Source: Flectonema sp. DT1601
Lineage: Eukaryota; Euglenozoa; Diplonemea; Diplonemida; Diplonemidae
Assembly: GCA_964019425.1 (NCBI GenBank)
Contig: OZ025826.1
Span: forward strand, 602,796 to 666,795
DNA: 64,000 nt
Direction: 5' to 3'
The stretch's first letter is position 1. Every line of letters begins with the position of its first letter. This document shows, in pieces, positions 39,601-51,209 of this stretch. A program made the translations under genes and the position numbers. Under the pieces are notes generated by a model, which was not told the DNA's origin, did not search any database, and saw nothing but the letters and a program-made list of their open reading frames with translations.

Positions 39601-42600
39601 GTTTGATATGATATTTATGTGTCCTACAAATAATGTGCAAAAAAAAAAAGACGAAATAACAAAAAACAGGTGAAGGCGGAATCCGTCCATGCGAAGCCGC
39701 CTGTATGAAGGGAAACACAGAGATACTAAATCTCTTGATTAATGCTGGAGCGAATTTGAAAAAGCCGAATCAGCTTGGGGAAACACCTCTCTTGATTGCG
39801 TCAAGATCTGGGCATTCTGATTGCTTAGAAATACTTGTGAAACATATCAATCCTGTTGGATCAAGAGCACTAGCTGCTTCAGTGTCTTGTGGTTACCTAG
39901 ACATTGCAAAACTTTTAATCGAAGGAATGAAATCCCATCACGATCCAGCTGACCTATCATGTTTAGTAACTGAACAATATAATGGAAAAGATGTTTTTAC
40001 CGCGACGTCCACTGAGGAAGAAGCTCTTTCAGTAGTCTCACTCATACCTTTTGAAGTATTAGATAAACACTTGGTATACTTCGCTTCCATGGCATGGACT
40101 GCTGTAGTGTCTGAGGTGCTATCAAAGGAAACGAGTGTTAGCCTTGAAGGATTGGGTAAAACAGTTGAAAATACAACAAAACAATTATCAGCATGGCCGA
40201 AAGTTCTTCCAGGAATCCCACAAGACACGATCGACTGCGTCGTCGTCGACATGCAATCAAAAGAAAAATGGCATGCTGAAGTATGCAACAGAGACCAAGA
40301 AGAAGAAGAAGGGATGTACCTAATCAGATACGATGATGGAACTAAAGAAAAAACTTTACAATGTGAGATCTTCTATGAGGATGACAAAGTTGCTTATGAA
40401 CAAAAAGTCGAAGCCTGGTGGAACATAACCAGAAATGTTCTTATCCATATGTTAGACACCTACGGACCTGAAGGAGTAAGCACTGCGATACGAGTAAATG
40501 GAACTTCAGATCCAGTTCAAAACCTTTTAATTGCTTTGAGAACAACATGCAGATCAGGTCTTCGTTTCTTATTCGACGGTCTAACTTCAGGTATAGAAGC
40601 AGTACTTGATGATAGGTTTGCTAGTCTAGCCTATCGTATTAAAGTTCAACTATGCTGTCCTCCAGAGGAACGAACATTAACACAACTGAAGGACATGGAT
40701 GATGAATTAAGACTGACCCACTTCACTAACCTTCACATTAAGTATATTAGTGATATCTTTAATGAATCATCTCTAAGTATGGCTTGTCGTTATGGATGGG
40801 TTGAAGCAGTCGAACGTATCGTTTCTCTTTCACAAGGTCCAATTGAAGGCAATGCTTGTACTGAAGTTTGCCAACTTCTTCGTCCATTATTAAACACTTC
40901 TCAAAGCACTCGATTTGTAGGACCGTTATTGCCAAATGACGCTGCTTTGAAGGAAAAGAATTTTCTTAATTTAGCTAAAATACTCGATATTTTGATACTA
41001 AAAGGAGCGAAGGTAGAAGCCAAAGATTTGGACACCATATGTGCTGTCAAAGTTCGTCTTGAGACGGATGATGTACTGCCTCAGAATTCTGAGATTAATA
41101 ACAACAGAATTCCAATTCCAATCACAGAAGAAAAACCCTCCTTATCATCAAGCAACTTAAACCCACTTGGGGTAGCAGAAGTGTCTCGAAGAGCAAATTC
41201 AGTCAAAGCCAACTCGGTAAAAGATTCTGGTTGTGGTTCTGATGAAGATGACCAAGATCTCAACACTGATTTAATAAATACAACAAAAGTTAACAGTAGA
41301 TGGACAGTCTGTGTTACTCGTCAGCATATCATAGAAGTTGAAACGGGAACAAAATATATTTTGTTTCAGCAGAATTTACAGCTTGGATTACTTCACTTGG
41401 CTGCCTATCATAATGACTTAGAATGTGTTAAGAGATTACTTGCTGATACTCGAGGAGAAGGCGCTGATGCAGAAGATGCTGCCAATAGTGGTTGCATCCC
41501 AAGAGACTACACAACTAGAGATGATTGCCACAACATACTTCTTCAAGAAGAACAATCCAAGAATAGGATTCCGAACATCTCTGACATCGATATGGTCATC
41601 GGAGTTTCAATGGAAGAAGTCGAAATGGACATCAGCCAGCTGATCGCTAATTTCATCTTCGGAAAGAAACAACTGACACAAGAACAGATTGCTTCACAAA
41701 TGTCAACTAATGAAATTAAAAACACCGTCGAGTCTTTAGGAATTGGAGCTTTCTTATGGGAACCTTATGAAAGCGGAGTATTCATAATATGTAACGCGTC
41801 GTTGATGAGGCTTGAATTAGAGGCTAGAAGGTCACTGTTATCGTTCTCAAAACCAGTGACGTCAGGACCTTATGAGTTTAGTTCAGGTAGTCGACAGTAC
41901 CTGGTTGAACATATCCTCAATACTTGCTCCGGTAATTTGGAAACATGGAAGTGTGATTGTGGAACAGAAAACAATAACACTCAACCTTGTTCTAAATGCT
42001 ATAAACATGCTCAAGAAGTGATCTCAACAGAATTATTTTTAGAAAGCCTCCAAGCCGACGGCAGCATCAAAAAGATTTTTGGAGTCCACGATAGCGTTGA
42101 GAGGACTGAACTTAGATCATTATGGAAATACGCACCTTTTTCAATTATGCTCGACCTTCTATTCGAGCCTTACAGCCCCAAGCAATACGCTCACGCCACT
42201 GCTATTGCTTCGTATTTGGGATCGAAGCTTTCATTTTATTTTTTGTTCGTGTCGTTTTATCTTGCTTGGCTTGTACCCTTAATAATAACAGGCTCTGCCT
42301 TCACGTTTGTCCAACTCTACGTTGGAGAAGTTGACAATGAATACACATTAGTTAATGGTGTGTTTACAACGGTTTGGGCAGCATTCTTTACTCAGAGATG
42401 GAAAAGAAAGAGTAGTGAATTTGCATTTCTCTTTGGAACTCGAGAATATGAAAGACTAGCGATTCCTTCGAGTGTTTTTTTGCAATCGAATAAGTTACGG
42501 AAAACAGTGGTGCATCCAGTGACGGGATTGTTAGAACCTGATTACAACTTCTGGGATCGACTACCTCGGATGTTTGCTTCTCATTTTATAACAGCGATCA

Positions 42601-43670
42601 TGATTGGGATAGTTGTTGGAATTATGTATCAAAATATACTTCTAAGACACTATCTGGATCCGACTGGAGAAGACGTCAAAATGTTAATAGTTTCTGGTAT
42701 TGAAAATGCTATCTCCGTAATCATTATGGACGCAATATATTCTCATGTGGTGGTCGAACTCTGCACTTGGGAAAATCACCGAACGAATGAAGACTTTGAC
42801 CGTTCTCTTACTGTAAAAGCTTTTGGATTTCGATTTGTAAATGGATTTTCCGGATTGACATACACTGCGCTTACAGAAACCCCAAAACAACTTTTAATTC
42901 AATTGGCTAGTTTATTAGTAACCCAAGCATTGCTTAGCGCTGCGAAAGAAAAGCTATTAGTCGGAGCGTTACTGAGGTATAGAACTAATAAACAAAAAAG
43001 AGACATGCAACCTGACATAGATCCAGAATTAGGTTCCCATCCATCGACGGTTGCTAACGATGAACGTGAAGCCATAATGCTTGAGGATAGTCAGAAGCCT
43101 ACAATGGGATCAAGAGCCTTGTTTGAAGACTACAGCATGATTATACTCCAATTTTCATATGTTATTAGTTTCGCATGTGTTCTTCCTGCAGCACCAGTCT
43201 TTGCTTTTATCGCGTCATACGTCGAGCTTCACGGTGACCTGTACAAATATCTATTCCTGGGTCAGCGATCAAGTCCTGAAAAAGCCAGTGGAATTGGAGT
43301 CTGGATGCAGGTGTTGCACATCGTTACCATTATTTCTATATTTTTCAACTCAATTGTTATATTTAGACAAGGTGTTTCTTGGAAGAAACACACTTGGCTT
43401 GTGGATTTCTTTACTGACAATTCTACTTGTCAATCAATAGCTGGTTTCCTCTCAATAGTGTTGTTACTATTCTTAGTAAACGTTATCATAGCAACGAGTA
43501 TAAGCAACACTGCTCATTGGGTTCTGAATTCAGAATTGAGCCAAAAATTCAACACAACGCGTGCTAAAATGAAAAGCACTCCGACACATAAAAAGAGTCT
43601 TGTTCAGCAGCTTGAAAGCCGCTTGATTCAGGTAACACCCAGAGTTGAAGATCAGAAAAAAAATCAGTAG
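35227..43670 (+). CDS. Giant ankyrin-PDZ-anoctamin (TMEM16) protein
   Basis: Four exons (35227-36581, 36657-37490, 37565-39594, 39670-43670) encode 2,739 residues. All three introns are 74-75 nt with matching phases. The first intron is stop-free and would add a false poly-Lys run if read through. Order of parts: short N-terminal ankyrin-like region; Tudor/SH3-like modules (about 97-150 and 275-325); a PDZ-like domain (about 376-450, GLRIARVVKKGPASG); many ankyrin repeats to about 1,500 with further Tudor-like inserts; a RanBP2-type zinc finger (about 2166-2185, WKCDCG...CSKC); and from about residue 2258 an anoctamin membrane domain with about ten helices, identified by SKLSFYFLFVSFYLAWL, WAAFFTQRWKRK, YSHVVVELCTWENHRTNEDF and FSYVISFACVLPAAPVFAF. 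Anoctamins are Ca2+-activated chloride channels or lipid scramblases. The ankyrin stack may tether or gate it mechanically (inference). Start: the first ATG after several acceptor-like sites. Confidence 0.9.
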
Positions 43671-44554
43671 GCTATTTTTTTTTTTTTTTTTTTTTTTTTG
43701 CGATTAATCATAGATGGAAGCGCCCTACAATTTGGAGGGCGCTTGTAGGGCGCTTTTAATATAAATATTATTTTAGAGGGCGCTTTTTTTTTTTTACCTT
43801 TTTTGTTACTATAAGTCTACTATTAAGACAGCTGAAATTTATTATAATTAAGTTCCTGATATCGAAAGGCGCTCTCTTTTTATTTGCCAAAAGTTTTACT
43901 TAGGCTGTAAAGCCTTAACTCATTTTATCGAGGGAATAATTTGAGTGACGAGACACTTTTTTTTTCCTTCGATTTCTCAAAATGCTGCAAAGCCTTTCGA
44001 ACTTAAATGCATGTGTTTTACAAAAACCCCTTGTTAATCTTTTACCTTTTCTTGAGTGAAACTATAAACAAGAACCTGTCTGCAATTTATTATACTTGTC
44101 CTTTAGTGCCTTATTCATTCTTTCGTGTGGAACAATTCAAAAAAAAAAAAAAAAAGTTTTTTTAATTCCCTCTTAAATTACGGCAATACTCACATTATTT
44201 ATTAGGATTCTTTTCGTCTTCAGTTACCGAAATACGTGGCTTTTTGGGAATCGTATGTCAGGTTCTAACACTTGGTGGGGTCGTCTTCCTCGGCTCTGTT
44301 TCCCCTCTTCTGTTGAAGAATTGGCCACGGCATTTTTTTTTTTTTTTTTTTTTTTGAAATGTTTTGTTTGTTGTCGACGAAAAAATGATAAAAATGATTT
44401 TTTTATTATTTTTTCTTTTTTCTCAGATAATTTTTAAATTTTTTTTACAGGAATACATCACAGATGATGCTGAGCTTATTAGCGACCTCATAACTTTTTA
44501 GTAATTTACTTTTTCACCAATTCCTGGTTGTTACTTCTTAACTTCATACAAGCA
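43671..44554. other. Intergenic, T-rich, one solo TIR end
   Basis: Contains T-runs, the lone element end at 43709-43800 and no gene. Possible acceptors before the LRR kinase are TTTTTTTACAG (AG 44450-44451) and the more immediate CTTCATACAAG (AG 44551-44552). Confidence 0.45.
43709..43800 (+). repeat. Solo terminal repeat of the 5629-6356 TIR family
   Basis: CATAGATGGAAGCGCCCTAC, GGAGGGCGCTTGTAGGGCGC and TTTTAATATAAATATTATTT match the reverse complement of the right end of the element at 5629-6356, continuing into TTACTATAAG and AAGACAGCT. No second end is found nearby, so this is a truncated or solo copy just after the anoctamin gene. Confidence 0.8.
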
Positions 44555-45973
44555 ATGCATCAGTCTCCCCGCCGCCGAGGAGATATTAATATGACCCCCA
44601 AGATAATCATGTTTGTGATTGGTGCTGTCGTTCTCACATACCTTTTCATAAACATCGCACTGACTGATTCTTCAGCAACTAAGCAATGCGACATTTCGCA
44701 GTATCCGTTCTATGCTGAGGAGATTAACGGTTCAAATTGTAAGGAGATTAAGAATGCTAATTTTGGTAAATTTCAGAGACTGAGGAGGGTAGATCTCGGA
44801 AATTCGAACCTGAAAGAAATTCCAAAAGGTCTTCCAAGCACGGTAGAGATCCTACTTTTAGGCAACAACCCAATCACATTGATTTCAAATATTGAAGCTT
44901 TACCTCACCTCAGAATATTAGCACTACGTGGATGTAAAGTCAGTTCAGTTGATGGAGCAGCGTTGCCGGAATCTTTGATGTCGCTGGTGCTTACTGAAAA
45001 TTCTGTTGAGGTAGTTAAGAATATGAAGCAAACTAATTTAATAAAACTGATGTTATCACATAATAAATTAAGGTCAATTAATGATCTGCCGGAGTCGCTT
45101 GAGTTACTCAGATTATCAAACAACGCAGATCTGGAAATAAACTATCGAATGTTCGGGTCATTACCTCGACTTCGATGGATTGCATGCTCAGCCATTAAGA
45201 CAGCAAGATTAACTCCGACTGGAGCTGCAAAGATCAAACTTGAATCTGTTCAACTGTCTGACCTAACTGACAGACGAAAGATCGGATCTGGAGCCAGTGG
45301 TGTTGTTTATTCATCTACTTGGATGGGTAGGGCTGTTGCGATAAAACAGTTTAAAAAGTCTTCTTCAGATGGTAAAAGTTCTGATGAGTTAGAAGTGATT
45401 AGTCACATAAATCACATCGACATCGTATCCCCAGTTGCTGTTCTTAAAGGTGACTCTGGTCTTCTCGTTAATCTCATTCACAATGCTGAAAGTCTCGGAT
45501 CACCACCAGATTTTGATACCATTGTTAGAAATAGAAAAAAAGTCACCATCACTGCTCCTCTCCTAATCAATACTCTAAAGTCCATTTCATCAGCGATGGC
45601 ATATTTGCATAAGAGTGGTATTGCACACGGAGACTTGTATGCCCATAATATACTGTTTTCAAAGGATTCGTTTATTGTGAGATTGTCTGACTTTGGAGCA
45701 TCATGGTTCGTTCCACAGCGATGGCAAACAGACGTAGAAACGATTGAAGTTCGTGCCTTTGGTGTTTTAGTTGAGGACTTATTAACATGGATGGATCCTA
45801 TCGATATGGATACTCCTGCTGCTCGTTCTGCAGCTGAAATGGCTGAGCGCTGTCAGTTGGAAAATCCACCTCCCAGATTCTCAGAATTAGAAGATTGGGG
45901 AAGAAAATTATTCAGACAACGTGCCCTCGATAAAATTGAAGGATACAAGAAGTCTGCTGCGGAATCACTTTGA
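44555..45973 (+). CDS. Membrane-anchored LRR protein kinase
   Basis: A single exon of 472 residues. The ATG at 44555 is the first methionine after a TTCATACAAG acceptor-like site. Residues 17-36 form the only membrane helix, a signal anchor. Residues 55-225 hold about six leucine-rich repeats. Residues 240-450 are a protein kinase with GSGASG (244-249), the ATP lysine Lys264 in VAIK, a catalytic loop HGDLYAHN (Asp360, Asn365) and DFG at Asp379. HGD replaces HRD, so activation-loop control by the usual arginine is absent, but the key catalytic residues are present. I recall the same HGDLYAHN loop in bacterial and protist LRR kinases. With one N-terminal anchor, LRR and kinase lie on the same side of the membrane, unlike plant receptor kinases. 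Confidence 0.88.
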   Translation: MHQSPRRRGDINMTPKIIMFVIGAVVLTYLFINIALTDSSATKQCDISQYPFYAEEINGSNCKEIKNANFGKFQRLRRVDLGNSNLKEIPKGLPSTVEILLLGNNPITLISNIEALPHLRILALRGCKVSSVDGAALPESLMSLVLTENSVEVVKNMKQTNLIKLMLSHNKLRSINDLPESLELLRLSNNADLEINYRMFGSLPRLRWIACSAIKTARLTPTGAAKIKLESVQLSDLTDRRKIGSGASGVVYSSTWMGRAVAIKQFKKSSSDGKSSDELEVISHINHIDIVSPVAVLKGDSGLLVNLIHNAESLGSPPDFDTIVRNRKKVTITAPLLINTLKSISSAMAYLHKSGIAHGDLYAHNILFSKDSFIVRLSDFGASWFVPQRWQTDVETIEVRAFGVLVEDLLTWMDPIDMDTPAARSAAEMAERCQLENPPPRFSELEDWGRKLFRQRALDKIEGYKKSAAESL

Positions 45974-46459
45974 TTGACTTTCTGTTTCCTTTTGTCTCGA
46001 ACGAACTTTTAACATGCCACTTAACATTTTAAAAAAAAAAAAAAAAAAAAAACCACGTTTTGGCAGCCGAAGCAGAATTTACATCTGCTCTTTGTAAGAC
46101 GCACTTAAAAACCTTTTTCTTGGCTCATTTTTTGGTACAAAAAGAATATTGCCTTGGTAAATAATAATTCTTTCGGGAAGGTGATGAGTTGCTTTGTTAG
46201 CTTCCTTGAGTAAATTTAGAGTTCTCCCGATAAATAAATTTTGATCGGAGTAATCAACTACTTCATACACAGCCGTTAATACCAATGTATGAGTAGGAGT
46301 GAGGATTTCTTTTTTATACCAAACAACCTTCTGTGAGAGTTAGCACATAGACCAGATTATGAATTCTACGAGTTACTTATAAAGTCACTTCTTTTCTTTT
46401 TTTTTTTCCCCAACAGCCTATCTAAAACACACATATAAAAAAAAAAAAAAAAAAAAAAG
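45974..46459. other. Intergenic between LRR kinase and CCCH-RRM genes
   Basis: Holds a - strand coding-like relic (46079-46330), an A-run of about 22, and CCCCAACAG (AG 46415-46416), the acceptor of the CCCH-RRM gene. The 43-nt leader after that acceptor includes an A-run of about 20 just before the ATG. Confidence 0.5.
46079..46330 (-). pseudogene. Orphan terminal exon or gene relic on the - strand
   Basis: On the - strand a CTCACAG acceptor is followed at once by an 83-codon open frame ending in TAA. It includes VVWYKKEILTPTHTLV and LPERIIIYQGNILFV and has normal amino-acid balance, unlike T-rich noise. Directly upstream on that strand is a stop codon and then the oppositely oriented CCCH-RRM gene, so there is no room for earlier exons. 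It is probably a stranded 3' fragment of a gene. The phrase PERIIIYQG faintly recalls Piwi/Argonaute proteins, but that is not enough for a call. Confidence 0.4.
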
Positions 46460-47994
46460 ATGAACAGCAACGTTTCTCAAATGCAAGGCATGCTGAGTGG
46501 TATTACCATGAGCCCTCACATTATGTCTCCAGGACATGTAAGGAGCCCAGGGTATCAGAAGAGAGTCCCTTTGGGTGAGTTGCCTATCAACTACGAATCT
46601 GAATGTAGTGATCCTGTCAAAGCATTTATTGAAAGAGAGAGAGCACAGAGACAACAGATTGAGAGAATGGAATTAACAGAGTCTGCGAGGTTGGAGATGA
46701 ATGTTCAGAATTTAAACATCAAAAAGAATGGTCAACAATTTGGACTACCATCGACACCAAACCACAACAGAGAACCAGCGCAATCTCCAGCAACTTGTGA
46801 AAGAGCAGAGAACGCTGACGGAAGTATCCGTTACGAGTTTAATAATAACCTACCAGGTGGTCTTTGTGTTTACTTTATGAAGGGATACTGTGGTCTAGGC
46901 AGCAAATGCAGATACGTCCACGACTCTGACGATATCGGAAACATGGTGAAGGTGACGGGAATGCCATACACTAGTACTGCTGACCAGGTCATCACTTTCT
47001 TCTCACCAATCCAATTGAAGCCTTCGTCGGTTCGCTTTTTAATGTCAAAAGAAGGAAGACAGACAGGTACCTGCTTTGTAGAATTTGAGTCTCGCAAAGA
47101 CGCACTTTTGGCTTTGGGTAAGGACAGAAGCTTCTTTAATGAACACAGATTTGTTTTGTTGTACGCAAGTTCAAAGATTGAAAGAGAATGGTACACCAGC
47201 AACCCGCTTCCATTTAGTCAGCACACTACTCCTCAGATGAAGAGAAAGGGACAGCAGCAGCAACAGCAACAGCAAGTTGGAACCCCACCGTCATTTGCTC
47301 CTCCATCACAGTTATTGTCTCACATGCAGGCGCAACAATTAGGGTTTGGATTACCTTGTCCTACTCCACCTTCACGTGTTCACCCTCAGCCTCCGATGTC
47401 ACCTTTTGTGGCTAACCAAATGGCAGCACTCGCTTCATCCCCAGCCATGATGAGCCACGCTCAGTTTGCTGCTTCACTTCAATACAACCAGGCCGCTGCT
47501 GCTGCTGCTGCTCTCAGTGGTCTTCAGCACTTCACCACTCCTCCGATGATCAATCGCTCAGCTGTCTTTGATGACCCAACTATTGCAACTGGTGAGGTGA
47601 CCCCTGCTAAGCAACTTCAATTTGATGAAGTCCTCGACTCAGCTACTGAACAGGTTCAGGTACCACAGCCAGACATTGTAAGCGACGCGATGCCGATGTT
47701 CGATTCTAGAAGCGCTCTTCTTAGTGACCTCAGCACTAAATTCAGCAACCCATTTGAAATCTTGAGTGGACTTCCAGAAGATAACTTACGAGTTGTACTA
47801 AAGGTATGTGAGTGTGAGTGTAGTTCCTTGTTGATTTCTTATTTTAAAAAGGTCTCAAACAAATATAACACAAACAGTCAATGGGATACCCAGAGGAAGC
47901 GTGCAGCAGTCTAATGAGAGAACTCTACTGCGGCGCACCACAGCAGCAGCAGCAGTCGATGCCACCTTTGGTTCCAATGACTAAAATCGCATAA
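46460..47994 (+). CDS. CCCH zinc-finger and RRM RNA-binding protein
   Basis: Exons 46460-47803 and 47878-47994 flank a 74-nt GTATGT...AAACAG intron in phase 0 and encode 486 residues. A CCCH finger with spacing C-x7-C-x5-C-x3-H (CVYFMKGYC...CRYVH, about residues 136-154) is followed by an RRM (about 160-235: VKVTGMPYTSTADQVITFF...TGTCFVEF) of the hnRNP F/H-like kind. The rest is Gln-, Pro- and Ala-rich and disordered, with a (CAG)n-type Gln run and a poly-Ala stretch. The intron joins EDNLRVVLK to SMGYPEEACSSLMRELY, forming a short conserved-looking helical tail. It probably acts in mRNA stability or splicing in the nucleus or cytoplasm. In organisms with polycistronic transcription such proteins are main regulators of expression. 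Confidence 0.88.
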
Positions 47995-49464
47995 AAAAAC
48001 TTCTACAAATATAAGGAAAAAAAAAAAAAAAAAAACAATAAAAAAAAAACACATTACTTGCGGGATCCCTGGGCATGTTCCTAACAAGCCTTTGGATCTT
48101 AAAAACAATTCCTAAATAGATTACTGGGAATAGTGTAGTGTGGAATTCAACTAGATAAAGAAAGAAGGATGGTAGAATAATCCTTTATAGATCTCACACT
48201 CATTTCCCTTGTTTCCTCTTTTTCCTCTTCTTTGATACAGTTTTGGTATGAATTGCATTCTATCAAAACTGATGCAAAACTTTGCTCCGATCAGCCAATT
48301 GGATTCAATGAAAAAAGAAATATAATTCCCCCGTCCCATCCCTTCCCTACCTGTACACTGTTTCTTAGCAGTTTTAACCTACATACTTCTCTCCCCGTTT
48401 CCTCAACATGGGCGTTCATTCTTTGATAAGCTCCGTACTCCCCATACTCCAGTTACTTGAGAGTGAACACACTGTTGTGTAAGCAATCAGTTGCTTATGT
48501 AATTACGATCCCTAACTTCTTATATGGAAGTTCGCTTTGGATAAAGCAGATGGGGTGTGTTGTGTTGTGAACTCTCAGTGAAAGCAATAACGAAAAAAAA
48601 AAGAAGGAAAAAAAAAAAAAAAAACAGCATTTTTATATGTAGGAAGAAAGAATATTTAAAAAAAAAGAAAAAAAACTTTTTACAACAACAAAAAAAAATC
48701 ACAAAATGTATAGTTCTTCCTCATTCCCTTAAATGTTTTTCCTCCGTCTGTTTTTTTTTTTTTTTAAAAAAATTTCTTTTTTTATTCTTTTCCCGTGTAA
48801 AAACCCACGGTTCTAGATTTTTTTCTTGTTTTTTTTTTTTTTTTTACCTCTCTCTTTTTTTTCTCTTCCAATTCTCTTCTCTCTATATCGTTCTTGAGTG
48901 ACACATTGTGCAACATTTGTGTCTCTTGAACAGGCTTTGCTCACTGTGATCACTTTTTTACTTATATAATGAAGATTTCTACAGAAGTAAATAATAAAAA
49001 AAAAACTGCTGTAGTTCTTTGCGTAATTATTTGTTAATGCTCCATCGGTGGTGGAGTTTGTTACCTTTTTCTATTTTTAATTTATTTCTTTTCCCCCCTC
49101 CTGATTTTTTTTTTTTTTAAACCGATTGCCGGATTTCTTTCTGTTTTGCATCGTTATCTATTTATGCCAACAAGGTGCAATTTTAAGGAGAAAAAAAAAA
49201 AATGGCACACACCACCCAAACCCAATTATCCTTCCTTAGATATTTATTTTTCTTTTTTTTTTTTTTTTTTTTCCGGCACCTCCTAGCGAGGAGTGAATAT
49301 TTTTTTAAAAATGATAAATAAAATGTACCAGCCTTTTTTTTACCTCATTATCATCACTCTTCACAGGATAATAATAGTTGAGAGGAAAATTTTATTTTCT
49401 TTCAATGCGTAAGATCTTTTTGAGAATATGTATCCAAACTTACCCCCCATTTCAGCAAACATCT
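47995..49464. other. Intergenic, T-rich, no gene seen
   Basis: The 3' flank of the CCCH-RRM gene and homopolymer-rich spacer. CCCCCCATTTCAG (AG 49454-49455) lies 9 nt before the BSD gene start. Open frames here are low-complexity Phe/Lys artefacts. Confidence 0.45.
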
Positions 49465-50639
49465 ATGGTAATGGACGATATAGCCCAAAAGGCGTGGGGG
49501 TTTTGGGGTAAGGCAAAAAATCAAATTGAGGAAACGGTTGCTACTATGAAAGCGATGGAAGACAAGCCACAATCAGCATCGGAACTTGGCATCGTTCCAT
49601 GGGAAAATATACCTGAAAAGTGGGCAGATAAAGAAGAAGATTGGATTAAGTTAGTGAAGGGTGTTGCAGGTGACGAAGGGTATGCTTATCCGTTTACATT
49701 TATATCGGAAAAATATGCCAAAAAAAAAACAAACAAACAGAACTTACTTATACGGCTTAGACAGAGGACTAACAAAACAAGAGAGTGGTTCATTAAAGTC
49801 AGCCGGAATAGAATTGAGCTACGACCTAGTTGATATAGATGTATGTTATCTTTTAGTTTAAACTGTTAGTGGGGAGTTTTAGTTTTAATAAAACTAACTC
49901 ACAGGGTTCATCAATACATCCGGATACGTTGAAGAATCAAACGCTTGCGGATATGAGATTTAAATTAGTTCCAAAATGGACTGCAGAAGAGAATTTCTGG
50001 CGGAATCTTTTATGGAAAGTAAGAGAGTTGGGGAAAACCAGCGGATTAGACGAGGCTCGCGCGCTGTTAGCAATTGTTAACCAGCAAAGGGAAGATTTTC
50101 CGACTGAAGGTATTGGCAAGAGACGTCATCCAACTGAATCATTATCGACTGTTGATGGTCAGAACTCAACTCCAGTTCAAACAAAAGTATACCAAGAAAG
50201 TGAAGAAGCTTTAAAGCTATTCAGAGAATGCCAAGCAGACTCTGACATGTCTGAACATCTTCAAGTTGCGTACGATAGTTGCAAAGACTGTCGAGAAAGT
50301 CTTCAAAAGGAAATTGATGGCAAATCTGATCCGGCGATTTTCTCAAAACTACTAACCCTATCAGGCAAACTCGACAGAGCAATAACTGAATACGAGTCTC
50401 TTCAGTCTGAGAAAGACACAAAAGAAGAGCAAGAGGTGAAATCTCCATCACCAGTTGACCAAAACGAAGAACAACAACCACAACAAAAGACATCACCTAT
50501 TAAGGCGCCTGAAAAAGAAGTAACAAGCACTGATGCAGATGCTTCCTTTGTAAAAGTACCTACTGAGGGTGCTTCTCCAGCACCTGATGCTGAGTTTGCT
50601 GCTCTCCCATGGGACTCTGACTCTGATTCAGAAGATTAA
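49465..50639 (+). CDS. BSD-domain protein
   Basis: Three exons (49465-49679, 49741-49840, 49905-50639) with introns of 61 and 64 nt encode 349 residues; phases agree at both joins. The ATG at 49465 lies 9 nt after a CATTTCAG acceptor. An amphipathic N-terminus (KAWGFWGKAKNQIEE) is typical of synapse-associated/BSDC1-like proteins. The BSD domain spans roughly residues 75-150 and ends in LVPKWTAEENFWRNLLWKV with the diagnostic Phe-Trp. A charged helical region follows, then a Glu/Pro-rich disordered tail ending in the acidic WDSDSDSED. Family members act in membrane traffic or TORC2 signalling; the exact role here is open. Confidence 0.85.
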
Positions 50640-51125
50640 ACTTTTTGATGTGATCATTGATAGGGAATGAAGCTATCCCTTATTGTATATAAAGTTTACG
50701 AATGTTGGTAACCTAAGCCCCAACTTTGATACTTGCCTTCAGTATTAGATAGCCAATAGGAATTTGAAAAGTCGATCGCATGGCCAGATGACCTTTTCTG
50801 ATATTTTTTTTCTTTTTCCCTCTTTTTTTTTTTTGAAATAAAAAACAGCCACTTTTTCATATTCTATTATTATCTTTATTATTATTCTGTTTTTTTTCGA
50901 TTATGAATTTTTTTTTCGACTCACCTCTTTCTCTCTTGCCTTAATTTCTAAGCTGAAACAATAAAGTAAAGGGGTGGAAAAAAGGAAAAAAAAAAATAGA
51001 AACCTAGAGAGGGAAATAACAATACTTTCCCGATGAGTTCAGACAAAAAAGCCTTCTTGTTACGTTTATACAGGTGATTATTAAAGACGTGTCTATTTTA
51101 ATTTTATCACAGGAATTTTACAATT
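50640..51125. other. Intergenic, no gene seen
   Basis: The 3' flank of the BSD gene and T/A-rich spacer. TTTTATCACAG (AG 51111-51112) is a convincing acceptor 13 nt before the ATG at 51126. Confidence 0.45.
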
Positions 51126-51209
51126 ATGTTGGGTTTGGGTGGAAACAATGAAGGGCAGGAAAAGTCGAAGACGAAATTCATTCAGATAGCGAACATAAAG
51201 GGTACTGTG
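51126..51209 (+). CDS. Possible short first exon or small ORF before coiled-coil gene
   Basis: ATG 13 nt after a TATCACAG acceptor opens 28 codons (MLGLGGNNEGQEKSKTK...KGTV) up to a consensus donor GTATGT at 51210. Three acceptors fit: 51290 (81-nt intron), 51350 (141-nt intron, short open tail) and 51625 (416-nt intron). The last joins in phase 0 to the coiled-coil protein, adding about 31 residues to it. It may instead be a separate tiny gene. Unresolved. Confidence 0.35.

Noticed and set aside
46079-46330. Argonaute/Piwi fragment on the - strand
   Set aside because: Only the short phrase PERIIIYQG is reminiscent; the flanking residues do not follow the Piwi pattern, so no family is claimed.
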